From NCBI GenBank assembly GCA_028023455.1, contig JAQFVV010012400.1:14575748-14639747 (forward strand): 64,000 nucleotides of DNA, read 5' to 3'. This DNA comes from Epiperipatus broadwayi. Its lineage: Eukaryota > Onychophora > Udeonychophora > Euonychophora > Peripatidae. Position 1 is the stretch's first letter. Every line of letters starts with the position of its first letter. Below, piece after piece: positions 47,403 through 60,119 of the stretch. The notes beneath the pieces were generated by a model that was given only the letters and a program-made list of their open reading frames with translations, was not told where the DNA came from and ran no database searches. Both the position numbers and the translations under genes were made by a program.

Positions 47403-49188
47403 GCTAAAAATGTTTGCATATAAAAACAAATTTTATCATGGATGTTATTAGTATAATCTTTAATAACTGCCACTAAAGAATTTTTAAATTTTAATAACCG
47501 TTTGGTACAATAATTTATGTAATATTGTAATATTCAAAAATTATAAAAATAATCTTTATCAATTACATAAATGAGACTCAGTTACAAATTTATGATTTGG
47601 TTTTAAAAAAAAAAATGTTCTTTAAAAAAAAAGATTAGAAATATGTTCATATAATAATGCATCATTCTCTCAAAAGGAATAGATAGTTATGGAAATAATC
47701 TAAAAAAAAGTAAAGGGAAAGCTTTTGTATCGCAGGAGTTGTAATTACTGCACAGATATATTTAAATATATACAGAGAACAAATATGCAAAATTCTTCAA
47801 CCTAAAAAAAAAAAAACAAATCGGAATTTTTATATTTTTCACTAGAGGACAGCACCTACCAAGAAAATTTTTTTGCCCTCAAGCTAGAGTAATAATAGTA
47901 TTAAGATTATATAATAATAAACAAAAGAAATAAGCAATAATTTGTTTAGATATCAAGAAAATCACATTTAAATTTGCAATTACATAACAATTTTGATTCA
48001 TTAACTAAAATAAAAATAGAAATATTAATCTTCGAAGTACACTAACTAAAAATAGAAACATTTGTCTTCGAAGTACAGTACACTAACTGTTTACAATTGG
48101 ACATTAGACTCACATGACGAATGTGGGAGGTCAACATTTAAATCCATCCTTAAACAAATGTTCTATTTTTAGATACTTTTTTTTTAAAAAAAAAAAAACT
48201 ATTATAAACATTTAAAAGCGTAACTGTACCAACGTTCCTTTTTTTTTACATAAATTTGAATTAGTGAGTTAAAAAGATTAATTAATTCTCAAAGTAAACT
48301 AACAAATTACAGTAATAGACATATTTCGAAAAAGTAAATATAAATCATAAAATTCAGTGATAACAATAAAAAACAAGAAGGGAAATTAGAAATCACTAAC
48401 AATTTTAAAAATCTAGTTCAATAACTGAAAAGTAAAAAAAAAAAAAAAATCTAACAGAAAAGAATTTCTAATGTTGTAAATATAATTAACATTATATAAT
48501 AATACTTTTGAAATACAAATATAATAGTCTGGTCAGAGATTTTAAGATTAATTTTGAACATCATAATATATTGTTTTACACTTCACAGGTCTTGCTCTTA
48601 AACTTGTCAGTGATTTCTCTCTAAAAGATATCCTCCATAATTTTGAGAAAGTTAGAACATAAATCTATTCTTATAATTATTTTATAGTAATAAACAACTT
48701 AATGTTGTGGACTGTGAATAATTGAAAATATCATACTGAACTGATAACTAATTATTGCTCCATGCATAGAATTGTGATCCATTATGGTATTTATATTAAC
48801 ATTTCACCATCATTAGCTTCAAATCTTTTCTTCCTGATAATACACATATGCAACAAAGTTGTGTGAAGTAATCCAATAGTCTGATAGCTGGGATAACAAA
48901 TGAACTCACAACTGAATTCATTGTAATTTTAATTTTAAAAAGTCAAGCATTAACGGTTTTACTGAGGGCAAATCAGATGAGACAGTAATATATTAATCCA
49001 TGTGTTTCTTTTGTTTTGGCTCTGAAAATGAGTTCTTTAGTATTGGAGTTTGAGCTTATTATGACACTATATGATTAATCCTTTAATGGATTATCAGTCA
49101 GCATAATGATAGCATTTAAACTGTGATCAAGGTATATTATATTCTCACACGTTTGTCATAGTTGGGATGGCACATTTCAGCTACTGAC
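47403..49188. other. Intron 1, distal part
   Basis: AT-rich DNA. A short tandem duplication occurs at about 48002-48086 (AAAATAGAAA, then CTTCGAAGTACA, repeated). No gene is recognised. Confidence 0.4.
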
Positions 49189-49226
49189 CTTAAGTCTTCA
49201 GCTGCTTTCAAAAATTCTGTCCTCAT
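49189..49226 (-). CDS. Probable first coding exon of the phosphorylase gene (38 nt)
   Basis: An ATG at 49226-49224 opens a 12-codon frame (MRTEFLKAAEDL) that ends with two bases, AG, directly before a donor GTCAGT. Exon 2 requires exactly a two-base carry-in, and the join makes Arg and continues the amphipathic helix pattern into NTNSSEEEVNKL. An in-frame TAG lies 11 codons upstream of the ATG, so the start is bounded. The Kozak context (ATTC before ATG) is weak. The exon was chosen by phase and splice-site logic only. With it the model totals 1173 nt (391 codons with stop). The alternative is that the true first exon lies elsewhere. Confidence 0.5.
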
Positions 49227-49754
49227 GAATAGTATCAAAAAATGTTTAAGTATGTTCTACCACTAGACTGTTAGCCACAAAGTATAAAGCTATTGCATAC
49301 TTTGGAAGATGATCAGGCCACTATTGTCAATTACTCAAAATATTGTGAGATATCAATATATATATATTTGATTATTATTAATTCAGTATTTCTATAAAAA
49401 TACAGTAATATATCCAACTGCTCAACTTCCTTCATGATGTGGCAATTATTTAACATTCAACAACTCAATCTATACATAAATCTAATTATCACGATATTCT
49501 TCATCGAATTATTTTGAATTGGGAATATTGCATTATAGATGGCCATGACCTGAGACAATCATTGGTAACACATCTAATGATGATAATTCAGTATCAATAC
49601 CCAGGCAATGTTTGTATATATATAAAATGTGTACATATATAAAGAGATTGCAATAAATTTGATATGATTAAAGCAATTGAAAATTAATATCTAGGAGTTA
49701 CATAAGTAGATAACCATTTAAAGGTTACTCGAAAGTAAACATTTATTTTAGTAT

Positions 49755-51925
49755 ATGTTAAAGCTGCATTTTCCCAATCATCTGGAACATCTTTATCATT
49801 TAAACATTTGGTATATAACTTTGTTAAAAAAATTTATATTTTTTTATCTGCTTCTTTTAATATATCAATTATAATTCCATCATTGTCTGTAACCTTTCCT
49901 TTCTTCATAAATTTAATTGCATGTATCACTTCTTCATTTAAAATTCTGGTAATTCAGAAGATATAATAGATATAGGAGGTACTTGTTTTTTATTACTATA
50001 TAATTCTTGATAGAAGTCTTCTACCCATTTCATGATGTCATTTCTCTTTTTAGTAACAATTCCATATTTTTTTCTTACTGCAGATATAAATTTTCTACCA
50101 ATACCAAAATGTTGTTTTACACTTTTGAGACTTTTATTTTCTTCTACAGCTTTCCTTGCTCGTTCACAGTTATACTTTCTTATATCATTTTCAACTCTTT
50201 TCCGCGCCATTTTACAAAATTTTGAGATATATAATCCTTTTTAATGCATAATTTGTGTATATCTTCATATTCCTTCTTTTCTTCATAAATTCTCTGGTTT
50301 CAATAGAAATTTATTGGTCAATTGCTACTTTTTTCTATCAGCTATCTTTGTTGCAGATTTTAAAAGTGTATCAATTATTTTCATATTAATTTCATTCAAA
50401 TCTGAATCATGTTCAAAATCTACTAATACTTGAAACCGATTTGTAAGTTCTAATTTCAATTCATTACAATGTTTTTGAAGGTTAGGAATATCAACTGTAA
50501 ATATTGTTTTTCTTAATAATTTTTGTCTTTAGTTTTGCAATAACAATGTATCTTACAGATTACTAATTGATGATCACTTCCTGTTTTAAATTTATTAACA
50601 TTACAATCTTGAAATATGTATTTTCTGTTAGTCAAAGTCAAAATATAATCCAATTCTACTGTAACTTCATTTGGATGCTTCCATGTCCATTTCCTTTTAA
50701 CATTTTTATCAAAAAAAGAATTCATAATATAAAGTTTTTCTTTTATCAGTTTTATATAAAATTTTTACCAAGCTAATTACAACTCGTCTACAGAGTACAT
50801 TGGACTTCCACCAACCAAGAGAACAAGCTGGATTTAAAAGTAGTTTTAGTACAGTAGATCATATCCATGTATTATGAGAAGTTATAGAAAGGACAAATGA
50901 ATATGAGTTACCATTATGCTTTGCATTTGTAGATTATGAAAAAGGCATTTGATTCTATAAAAATTTCTTCAGTGATTAAAGCATTGGATCACAGACCTAG
51001 GATATTGTCATATTTTAAATAATATTTATAAAAATGCAACAGCAACAATTAGATTACATGATACTAGGAAAGTCAACACTGAGAAGGGTGTAAGACAGGG
51101 TGACTTCATACCTCCAAAACTTTTTACAGCAGTGTTGCAAGAAGTATTTTGTGGATTAAAATGGGAAGCTAAAGGAGTGAAAGTAAATGGAGATTATTTA
51201 AGTCATTTAGATTTTGCAGATGATGTAGTTGTTTTTGTAAATAATGCTTTAGAGCTGCAGGAAATGTTGCAGGAGTTATCAGATGAAAGTAGGACTAAAG
51301 ATAAATGTTAAAAATACTAATTTAATGGATTTCTCAAAATATGAAAATAAAGATTGATTATGAAGAATTTAACAATTGCAAATACCTTGGTCAGATTATT
51401 AATACAGATGAAAACATAATGGATAAAATTAATTATAGAATTAAACTTGGTTGGAATGCTATGCCTATGTGTTTGCAAAGGAAGGTTTTTAATAAATGTG
51501 TTTTACCAGTTCTTACTTATGGACCTGAGATCTGGACACTTAATAGAAGAGCAATACAGAGACTTCAGACCATTCAAAGAAGTATGGAGATATGCATGTT
51601 GGGAGTAATAAGAAGGGATCGAAAACGCAATATATGGGTAAGAGAAGGTGCTACTGACCTCATTGAAAAAATTTAAAAAACTGAAGTGGAGTTGGGCTGG
51701 ATATATTGCTAGAAGAGATGATAATAGATGGACAGTTGAAATCTTAAACTAGATTCCAAGAGATTGTAAAGACCTAGAAAGAGACTACATGTGAGATGGA
51801 TGGATGAAATAAGAAAATGTGCAGGGGTGTTGTGGAGAAGAAAAGCTAAAGATCGGAGAAGATGGATTAAACTTGGAGAGACCTTCATCCTGCAGTGGAT
51901 TGATAATGGTTGATGATGATGATGT
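49755..51925 (+). mobile_element. RTE-clade LINE copy with 5' inversion (twin-priming structure)
   Basis: The 5' half (50745-49755) is on the minus strand and encodes the endonuclease C-terminus (KRKWTWKHPNE, ELDYIL, SDHQLVICK) and the linker to the start of RT (VPDDWENAALT). The 3' half (50746-51925) is on the plus strand and starts at LYKIFTKLITTRLQ, about 50 bp downstream of where the inverted half stops in the element. It continues through FVDYEK, DFADDVVVF, YLGQIINTDEN, VLPVLTYGPEIWTLNRRAIQ, NIWVRE and a GATGATGATGATG tail. An inverted upstream half joined head-on to the 3' half is the known signature of twin priming. Both halves carry stops and shifts. Confidence 0.85.
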
Positions 51926-53550
51926 GAAAGCTTATTCAAATTTCACAAAATTAAATTATTTAATTGTCAAAGTAATATTATTTGCTTATGTTAAATACAT
52001 TTTTAAAGTTCAGCTGAAGAATTATATATACACATAGACATACGTATGTGACAAAAGGGCAATAAGGGAATAAGGAACCTTATTCACAAGAGGTTGTTAA
52101 CCAAGGCAGCGGTTGGTGGTTGAAGGCAGAGGATGCTAAGAATCCCGATTGTGGATCCAGGTTCCCATTTGATCATGACTTTTTATTTAGGTACTTACAA
52201 CTGAAGATCACTTGCAAGTGAAGGAAGATTGCAAGAATTAGAAGAACTGTCATATTAAATGGGACATTATTGGACTTTGTGAAGTTAGAAGAAAAGGAGA
52301 AGAGACAATTGAGTTAAAAAGTGGACATGCAAGGCACAAATATTGGAAATACAAGTGGAGTAGGATTCATTTTATATAAAAAGTGGAAGAACAACATTGT
52401 GGAGATTGAGGGACTATCGGACAGAGTGGCAAGATTAGTTCTACAACTTACTAGCAAATACCAAATATAGGTAAATCAGGTTATGCCTCAATAAGTTCTC
52501 ATAGTGATGAAGTAGTAAAAGATTTTTATATGGATGTACAAAAGGCTTTTTGATTAGAGTAAGAAACATTTTAAAATTGTTATGGGAGACCTTAATGGTA
52601 TAATTGGTAAACAAATGAAAGATGAAAGTGCTGAAGGTAATTTTGGTTATGGTAATAGAAATGAGAGAGAACATAGACTTGTGGAGTTTGCAGAAAAAGA
52701 AAAACTTTATATTATGAATTCTTTTTTTGAGAAAAATGTTAAAAGAAAATGGACATGGAAGCATCCAAATGAAGATACAGCAGAATTGGATTATATTTTG
52801 ACTAACAGAAAATACATATTTCAAGATTGTAATGTCCTTAATAAATTTAATACAGGAAGTGATCATCAATTACGAAGATTAAGATACATGTTAATGCAAA
52901 ACTAGAGACAAAAATTAATTAAGAAAAACAATATTTACAGTTGATATTCCTAATCTTCAGAAACACTCTAATGAATTTAAATTAGAACTTATAAATTGGT
53001 TTCAAATATTTGTAGAATTTGAACATGATTCAGATTTGAATGAAATTAATATGAAAATAACTGATACACTTTAAAAACTGCAACAAAGATAGCTGGTAGA
53101 AAAAAGCAGCAATTGACCAATAAATTTCTATTGAAACCAGAGAATTTATGAAGAAAAGAAGGAATATGAAGATATACAAAAATGATGCATTAAAGAGAAT
53201 TGAATATCTCGAATTTTGTAAAATGGTGCGGAAAAGAGTTGAAAATGATATAAGAAAGTATAACTGTGAATTAGCAAGGAAATCTGTAGAAGATTGGTAG
53301 GAAATTTATATCTGTAATAAGAAAAAAAGATGGAATTATTACTAAACAGAGAGATGACATCATGAAAAAAAAAGAACAAGTACCTCTTATATCTATTATA
53401 TCTTCTGAATTGCCCAGAATTTTAAATGAAGAAGTGATACATGCAATTAAATTTATGAAGACAGAAAGGCTGCAGGTAATGATGGAATTATAATCGATAT
53501 ATTAAAAGAAGCAGGTGAAGAAATATAATTTTTTTTTAGCAAAGTTATAT

Positions 53551-53890
53551 GATATAACGGATGGAACGATGACCACTAGCCACAAAAGTAGTAGACGCCA
53601 GATATAACAGACGGAAATGATTCACTTGGGTATATAGATCAGATTCAACAATCAGCTGGTTCGATCACAATGTATGACCAACTTACACAAAGTATTTATG
53701 GGATGATACACCTATCTATCGAGCCCCAAACGTTGCTGGTGCCAGATATAACGGATGGAATGACGACAACTAATCCCAAACATTGCTAACACCAGTATAA
53801 TGGGCAGTACTCTTCATCAACAGTCATAAACTAACCAAGCCCAATTATGGTGCACCAGATGCAATGGATGGTCAACTAACTTGCAGACTG
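53551..53890. repeat. Imperfect repeated unit around GATATAACGGATGGAA
   Basis: Related units start near 53551 (GATATAACGGATGGAACGATGA), 53597 (GCCAGATATAACAGACGGAA), 53741 (GCCAGATATAACGGATGGAA), 53790 (ACCAGTATAATGGGCAGT) and 53858 (ACCAGATGCAATGGATGG). Spacers also recur: CACTAGCCACAAAAGTAG, CGAGCCCCAAACGTTGCT and CTAATCCCAAACATTGCT. The unit is about 48-50 bp where adjacent, with a longer interval in the middle. Function unknown. Confidence 0.6.
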
Positions 53891-55317
53891 TACTACTATG
53901 CAGATGTAGCAATATGGTGTGGGGATAAGTTAATATGCTCTAATTTATTACCCCTAATGAAACAATCTGCAAAGACCTACCAGGTTTAGAATGGAAAAAA
54001 GTTGCATCCAACTATGTTCAGACTGTGGGTCATCTGATAGAATGCTAATGAGAACCTGATGAAATGCTTAACCAATGATTGCATACCCTTTAATTGACTA
54101 ACTCTATCCCTATTTAATAATATTAAATGCAATTTTGGTTAGTTCATCCACTTTCCCCCTTTTAAATTCCGTTATGCCCTAATATTCAAACCCAGAGAGA
54201 ATATTGCTTTTGACTCCTTTAGCAGCAACACCTGCACCTATATATAGGTTACAACTAGCATTTATTATATTTGTTTTATTTTCAAGCTTTTATATGATAA
54301 GAAAAATAGATGTGTATGCATGCCTAATTGTTTATAGACTGTGGAATGTCAGGACAACTCAATAAACCAGAGACCGGAATAATACAAACTCTCAAACATT
54401 TATTAACAATAATAAATATCAAGTATAACAACAATAGTAATGATAAAAAATAAATAAAACATAATCATATGTACATGTGTCACCTGTGAACCCCTACCAT
54501 TTTACTAATTAATGATTATTATAATCCAACCCTTATACCCCATGGTAGAAATCCACCTATGTCACTCATTCTCTACAAATCATAATTATATAGAAAAATA
54601 AACTTTAGTTATTTAATATCATTGAGATGCTGGCTAGCTAAATTATATATATTTGCAGATGTTAACAACCTATTTAACAAGTTTCCCCAATTTATATATA
54701 TGATAGAGACAGATACTAGTTGATTAGTCAAACATACTGGAAAATATATGTACAAGGTTAATCACAAAATAAAACATATAATATGTATTCTGTATAAGTG
54801 TTGTAATTTAACCTATGAAAATAAATTTAGAGAATCTTACCTCAATATTTATGTGGATAACCTGATGTGAAGGTGGGTGAACCTAAATTTTATTTACAAT
54901 GAAAATATAAAAATATCAAAATGAATAATCCCCCCTTTTCTTCTTTGCTAATTCTGAAAAATGAGGCTTCAGCATCAGAGTGTGAAAATACAACAGATAA
55001 CAAGACTTAAAAAAATAAATAAAAAAATAAACAAAAATTTACAATATTGATTCTTTGATTAAAAAAAATTGTAATTGGAACAAAGTTCATAAAAATCATC
55101 ATAATAGAAGTAGTAGTAGTTGATATTTAGGCAAGTTGTTCTTCAAAGCAGTTTCACTTAGTAAATCATTTTCTTTAGCAAGGATAGATAGGTACAATGG
55201 TGTCTCCTGTAGTTGTGTTTAATGGCAAATATCTTGATCCTCATTTGATTCACCATAAAGTATTCCAATCCTTGTTTACTTTGGACTGCAGGCATCTTCT
55301 TGTGTGTTTACAATAAA

Positions 55318-55318
55318 G

Positions 55319-55355
<37 letters not shown>

Positions 55356-55360
55356 GAGAG
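55318..55360. repeat. TA-rich microsatellite
   Basis: Alternating TA with a short AA interruption, followed by GAGAG. Simple repeat. Confidence 0.9.
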
Positions 55361-57622
55361 GTTTAATGCAGCTGGTAAGAAATACCATGACACTCAATAG
55401 CATATTTTGCTCTAGCCCATTTTCATATTAAAGTACAGTTTATTAATTATTTGTAATCATAAATTTATATCAGATAATATAGAAGCACTTTATATATATA
55501 TTAAGAAAATTATTTCATTTTTCTTTCTTTTCCAAATTTCAGCAGATTAATTTTCATTATTCTTTTTGAAAAGATTTAAAATATTCAAATTTACTCCAAC
55601 AACTTTTAAAACACGATTTAATTATTTAAGAATTTATCAATTATTCTTACTTCTTATTTCATTTTCTTTCCTCTGAATTTGGTAAACTTTTAGTTACAGC
55701 ATTTGACTTTTAAAATGTTTATAATTTAAATAAAAGAAAAAGTAAAACTCCATTTTAGCATTCTAAATTTTACTTTAAATGACGGTCTATTGTTGTAGCT
55801 GCTATCTCTTTTTATAAGAAGCTCGATTTGTAAAAAGTTTCTATTTTTATATAAAACGCTGAGAACGCTGATATTTTAAACTGCCTATTGTTTAAATTCA
55901 TTTAGATTTTTATATGTATTGTTTAAATACATTTCATTTATTACAAATAAAAAAAAAATAATAAAATCAGTTTTATTTTCACACACATGTGTCCAACCAA
56001 TTAACTTCAGGCTATCCTTAAATTATTTGATTTTATATTTAATATTCAATTTTAAATAATAAAAAAATATACATTACAGTTTATTTAATCAAATAGTTTA
56101 TATATATACAATATTACTTTGTAAAATATTGATCATATTTTATTTTATAAGAAAATAATCTATTGTGTATGATATGTATATATGCAATAAATAATAAACA
56201 AATAATCTTCCCATTATTAATATAAATTCCAAATGGATTGGGTTCAATAAATATGCTTGATCTTTTTAGGAATGTGTGCATTGTAAGCTACCCTTTACAT
56301 TACCAAATGTCTAAATGATAAAGATGTACCAGATGATTGGAAAGAATGCAGTATTACTATTAATATTTAAAAAAGCTGATTTAGAAACTACAGACCTATC
56401 AGTTTTTTATCAGTTTTATATAAAATTTTTACCAAGATAATTACAACTTATCTACAGAAAATATTGGATTTCCACCAACCAACAGAACAAGCTGGATTTA
56501 AAAGTGGTTTTAGTGCAGTAGATAATATCTAGATATTGGGAGAAGTTATAGAAAGGACAAATGAATATGAGTTGCCATTATGCTTTGGATTTGTAGATTA
56601 TGAAAAGGCATTTGATTCTATAAAAATTTCTTCAGTGATTAAAGCATTGGATCACAGACCTAGGATATTGTCATATTTTAAACAATATTTATAAAAATGC
56701 AACAGCAACAAGCAGATTACATAATGATACTAGGGAATTCAACATTGAGAAGGGTGTAAGTCAGGGTGATTCTATATCTCCAAAACATTTTACAGTAGTG
56801 CTGCAAGAAGTATTTTGTGGATTAAAATAGGATGCTAAAGGAGTGAAAGTAAATGGAGATTATTTAAATCATTTATATCTTGCAGATGATGTAGTTGTTT
56901 TTACAAATAATGCTTTAGAGCTGCAGGAAATGTTGCAGGGGTTATCAGATGAAAGTAGGACTAAAGATAAATTTAAAAGACTAAAGTAATTTTTAATGGA
57001 TTTTCTCAAAATATGAAAATAAAGATTGATTAGGATGAGCTAGAAGAAGTTAACAGATAACCTTGGTCAGATTATTAATACAGATGGAAACATAATGGAT
57101 GAAATTAATCATAGAATTAAACTTGGTTGGAGTACTTTTGGTAGAAATAACTTTATACTTATGCCTATGTGTTTGAAAAGGAAGATTTTTAATATGTTTT
57201 ACCAATTCTTACTTATGGATCTGAGACTTGGACACTTAATAGAAGAGCAACACAGAGACTTCAGACCAATCAAATATGGAGAGATGCATGTTGGGAGTAA
57301 CAAGAAGAGATTGAAAACTCAATGTATGGGTAAGAGAACAAACAGGTGTTACTGACCTCATTGAAAAAAATTAAAAGACTGGAGTTGGACTGGACCTATT
57401 GCTAGAAGAGATAATAATAGATGGACAATTGTAATCTTAAACTAGATTCCAAGAGATTGTAAAAGACCCAGAAAAAGACCACATGTGAGATGGATGGATT
57501 AAATATAAAAGTGTGCAGAGGTGATGTGAAGAGAAGCTAAAGATCAAAGATGGATTGAACTTGGAGAGACCTTCATCCTGCAGTGGCTTGATAATGGTTG
57601 ATGATGATATATGTGACAGAAG

Positions 57623-58314
57623 TTTCTTTTATTGGAAATATCTGAATATTCTTCTAAACAAGATTTACTTAATATGAGTATTCAATTAATGTTGAAACTT
57701 ATTAACAGTGTCAATGGAAGTGTTTTTCTTTTTAAATTTCTGTAGAGATCAAGTTCAATTTTTAAAATTAAAAACGGATTGATTAAAAAATAGGAAAAGC
57801 TGATTGACAAGAATCGCTGCAATCAAAGACAAGCATGTCTACTATAATTAAAGAGCAAATTAATTAAAAATGTTAATCAAGTTAAAGATTTATTCTTTGA
57901 AAACATCTGGCATTGTATACATTAGTCAGTGTCCACAAAAAAGAAAAAAGTATAAAGTTTTAAAATGATTGAGATTCTAGAGTGAAAAGAGAATAAACTT
58001 CAGGAAAAGTCTTGTAGATCAACTTTACTGAAGGGAGAAATTAAAAACTGAAGCTTCAGTCTGACAGCCCTTTTGACCATCTTTGGTTAAGGAAACGGGG
58101 TAATAAAAAATACAGTGAATTAACAATATGATTTGAACACCAATAATTTATGAAAGGTTTTATAATTCAATGATAGACCAATTCAAAAGTCATTTATATT
58201 TCTTAAGGAAATATAAAATCATAAGTAAGTTCACTATTTTTTTATTATTAAGAAATAAATTTATTTTGAAAACTACATAAATTATGGTACATAAATTGCT
58301 TGAAATTAAGGATT
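57623..58314. other. AT-rich intergenic DNA
   Basis: No gene or repeat is recognised between the RTE copy and the GC-richer block. Confidence 0.4.
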
Positions 58315-58760
58315 CATGGGTGTCCCACTCCATGCTTTGCCCACACAAGGAACCTGGTCATATTCAGTCCTGTGATTTTGTCTGCACCGGTCTATCCCTG
58401 TGTAGTTAACTAGATTCCATGCGATCCCCAATTATTTATGGTACCCTGGCTATTAGATTATTAAAACCAAGGTTTGTCAGATGTATCACGTCACTCTTTA
58501 CATTGCGGGGGTGTTTTCATCCCTTGCAGACATGAATATGCAATTTGGGGACCCACTAATCCCTGCAACTTTGTCAACCTCAATGGTGCATTTATGCCAC
58601 CATTTGCAGTTGTCCCACTTATTGCAGCACGATATAGGTTTACCATCCATTTCTATAGTTTGGACAGAATTTTAGTAGAAATGTTTGGTATCTGGTCTAG
58701 AGCCATCTGCTCCCAGGTATCGGAGAACAGTTTAGCCAGGGCCATTAGGTGATCTCTAGT
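58315..58760. other. GC-richer block of unknown nature
   Basis: Base composition changes sharply here: G and C are close to half of the sequence, whereas both sides are strongly AT-rich. The plus strand has a 92-codon frame (58474-58752). The minus strand has open stretches with Cys-rich words such as CCNKWDNCKWWHKC followed by EVDKVAGISGSPNC. I recognise no family. It may be a decayed mobile element, a captured exon or a processed fragment. No poly-A tail of the right size or splice pattern settles it. Confidence 0.4.
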
Positions 58761-59571
58761 TTTTATGTTGGACTGGAATATGAAGTGACACTATTTTTAT
58801 TTTTTGTTTAAATCTTGCTAGTCAAAAAAAAAAAAAATATAAAATATTTTAATACAAGCTTTTAAAATTAAGAAATAATTGTGCTAAAATTTAATATATA
58901 TATTACTTTCATTTATTGAGACAGTACATCATTTTTGATAGGAACAAAAGCTTTCATGCAATTAGCAGTTGGCTAATGCATGAGTCATTGTGACATACTA
59001 AGTATGACTGAGTGATTTGAGCAGCTATTAAAAAAAAAGAAGAGCTGCAGTTAGCACCATATTTGTTTGATAGCATTAGATTATATACACACTTTTCTGT
59101 TATTATTATTATGATGTCATTTAGCTCCTTAATTGGGCATTTAGAGCAAGTTCAATTATTATAAGTACCTGAAATGCCATTACTTGTGTGTCTGAACAAT
59201 GTACAATTTTCTGGGAAAACTGCTATGAATGTGATAGCTCATGAGTAAAATATTATTTGAAGCTGCTAAAAGCACACTAGTTATATAATCAACTTAGTTA
59301 CGTTATATATTAAATAAATCAATAATCAATAGTTTTATTATTTGAAAATTCATAAGAAATTCAAACACCAGAAGTGACAGAATTGGGTGCAATCCACGAA
59401 CCTTAAATTCCAAGGTATATCATTCTATTGCTGCATAAAACAACATGGGATTCTTTATATATTCATTTTGGCATTAGAAAACAATTTTTTCATTTAGAGA
59501 TGTCATACTGATAAAGCAATTATGATTGCCATGTAAGTTTTAACCAATATTACAAAAAGACATACAAGTTC

Positions 59572-59576
<5 letters not shown>

Positions 59577-59620
<44 letters not shown>

Positions 59621-59621
59621 A

Positions 59622-59654
<33 letters not shown>

Positions 59655-59655
59655 C
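59577..59655. repeat. TA microsatellite in two tracts
   Basis: Two long TA tracts separated by GGAATATAT. The minus-strand open frame of I and Y codons across it is an artefact of the repeat. Confidence 0.95.
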
Positions 59656-60119
59656 ATAATTTATTCCTAGATCTTTTAGTCTGTGTCTCATGTTTCCAAT
59701 AATTCCAATCTCTATAGCAATCATTATTTTTAATCAGCTGAAATTGGTAGAATGCCCATAATATAAGACATCAAACAGAAAATTTTATTCAACAATGGTA
59801 AAAAACAGATAGAATAACTCAGAAAGAGAGTATTATAATCATTGCTTGCAGCAGCTTAATAATTTTAAAGATGCATATATCATAAACCTTAATGAGTTTT
59901 TTTTTTACATGATTGATATAGTGAATGGCACCCTACCCCTTTAAAGATAAATTGACTAGTAGAATATATTTAATATTTTTTTTTATCAACTCATCCTAAT
60001 AAACAACTAATATTGATCAAAAATAATTATGAAAATAATTTTTGAAATGTTATGTTGAAAGTATCTCAAAGAGACGCTTCTTGATTAATATAATAAGCCT
60101 TTTAAAAATATAATGGGAC

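Larger units (their letters stand above)
53551..56301. mobile_element. Unidentified 2.75-kb insertion inside an RTE element
   Basis: The limits follow from the RTE sequence that it interrupts (GTTATAT before, ACCAAATG after). TTATAT (53545-53550) and TTACATT (56295-56301) may be a degenerate short target duplication. The first 0.5 kb is less AT-rich and contains repeated units. The remainder is AT-rich, with a TA/GA microsatellite at 55318-55360. I find no transposase, RT or integrase motif and no clear terminal inverted or long terminal repeats. Its class is unknown. Confidence 0.6.
52058..57609 (+). mobile_element. RTE-clade LINE with target duplication, split by a 2.75-kb insertion
   Basis: The two element halves (52058-53550 and 56302-57609) are contiguous in RTE order. 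The left half has an endonuclease with LASEGRLQELEEL-like, IIGLCEVRRKGEE, KIVMGDLNGIIGKQ, KRKWTWKHPNED, ELDYIL and GSDHQL, ending in the linker at AGCAAAGTTATAT. The right half resumes with ACCAAATGTCTAAATGAT and encodes NDKDVPDDW, LYKIFTK, FVDYEKAFDS and the RT to the tail. Flanks TATGTGACAAAAG (52045-52057) and TATGTGACAGAAG (57610-57622) are a 13-bp target duplication with one mismatch. Without the insertion the element is about 2.8 kb, near full length. It has many stops and is dead. Confidence 0.88.

Noticed and set aside
52441-52869. Minus-strand 142-codon frame
   Set aside because: It is the shadow of the RTE endonuclease on the plus strand.
59503-59724. Minus-strand 73-codon frame
   Set aside because: It is created by a TA microsatellite (Ile/Tyr alternation).
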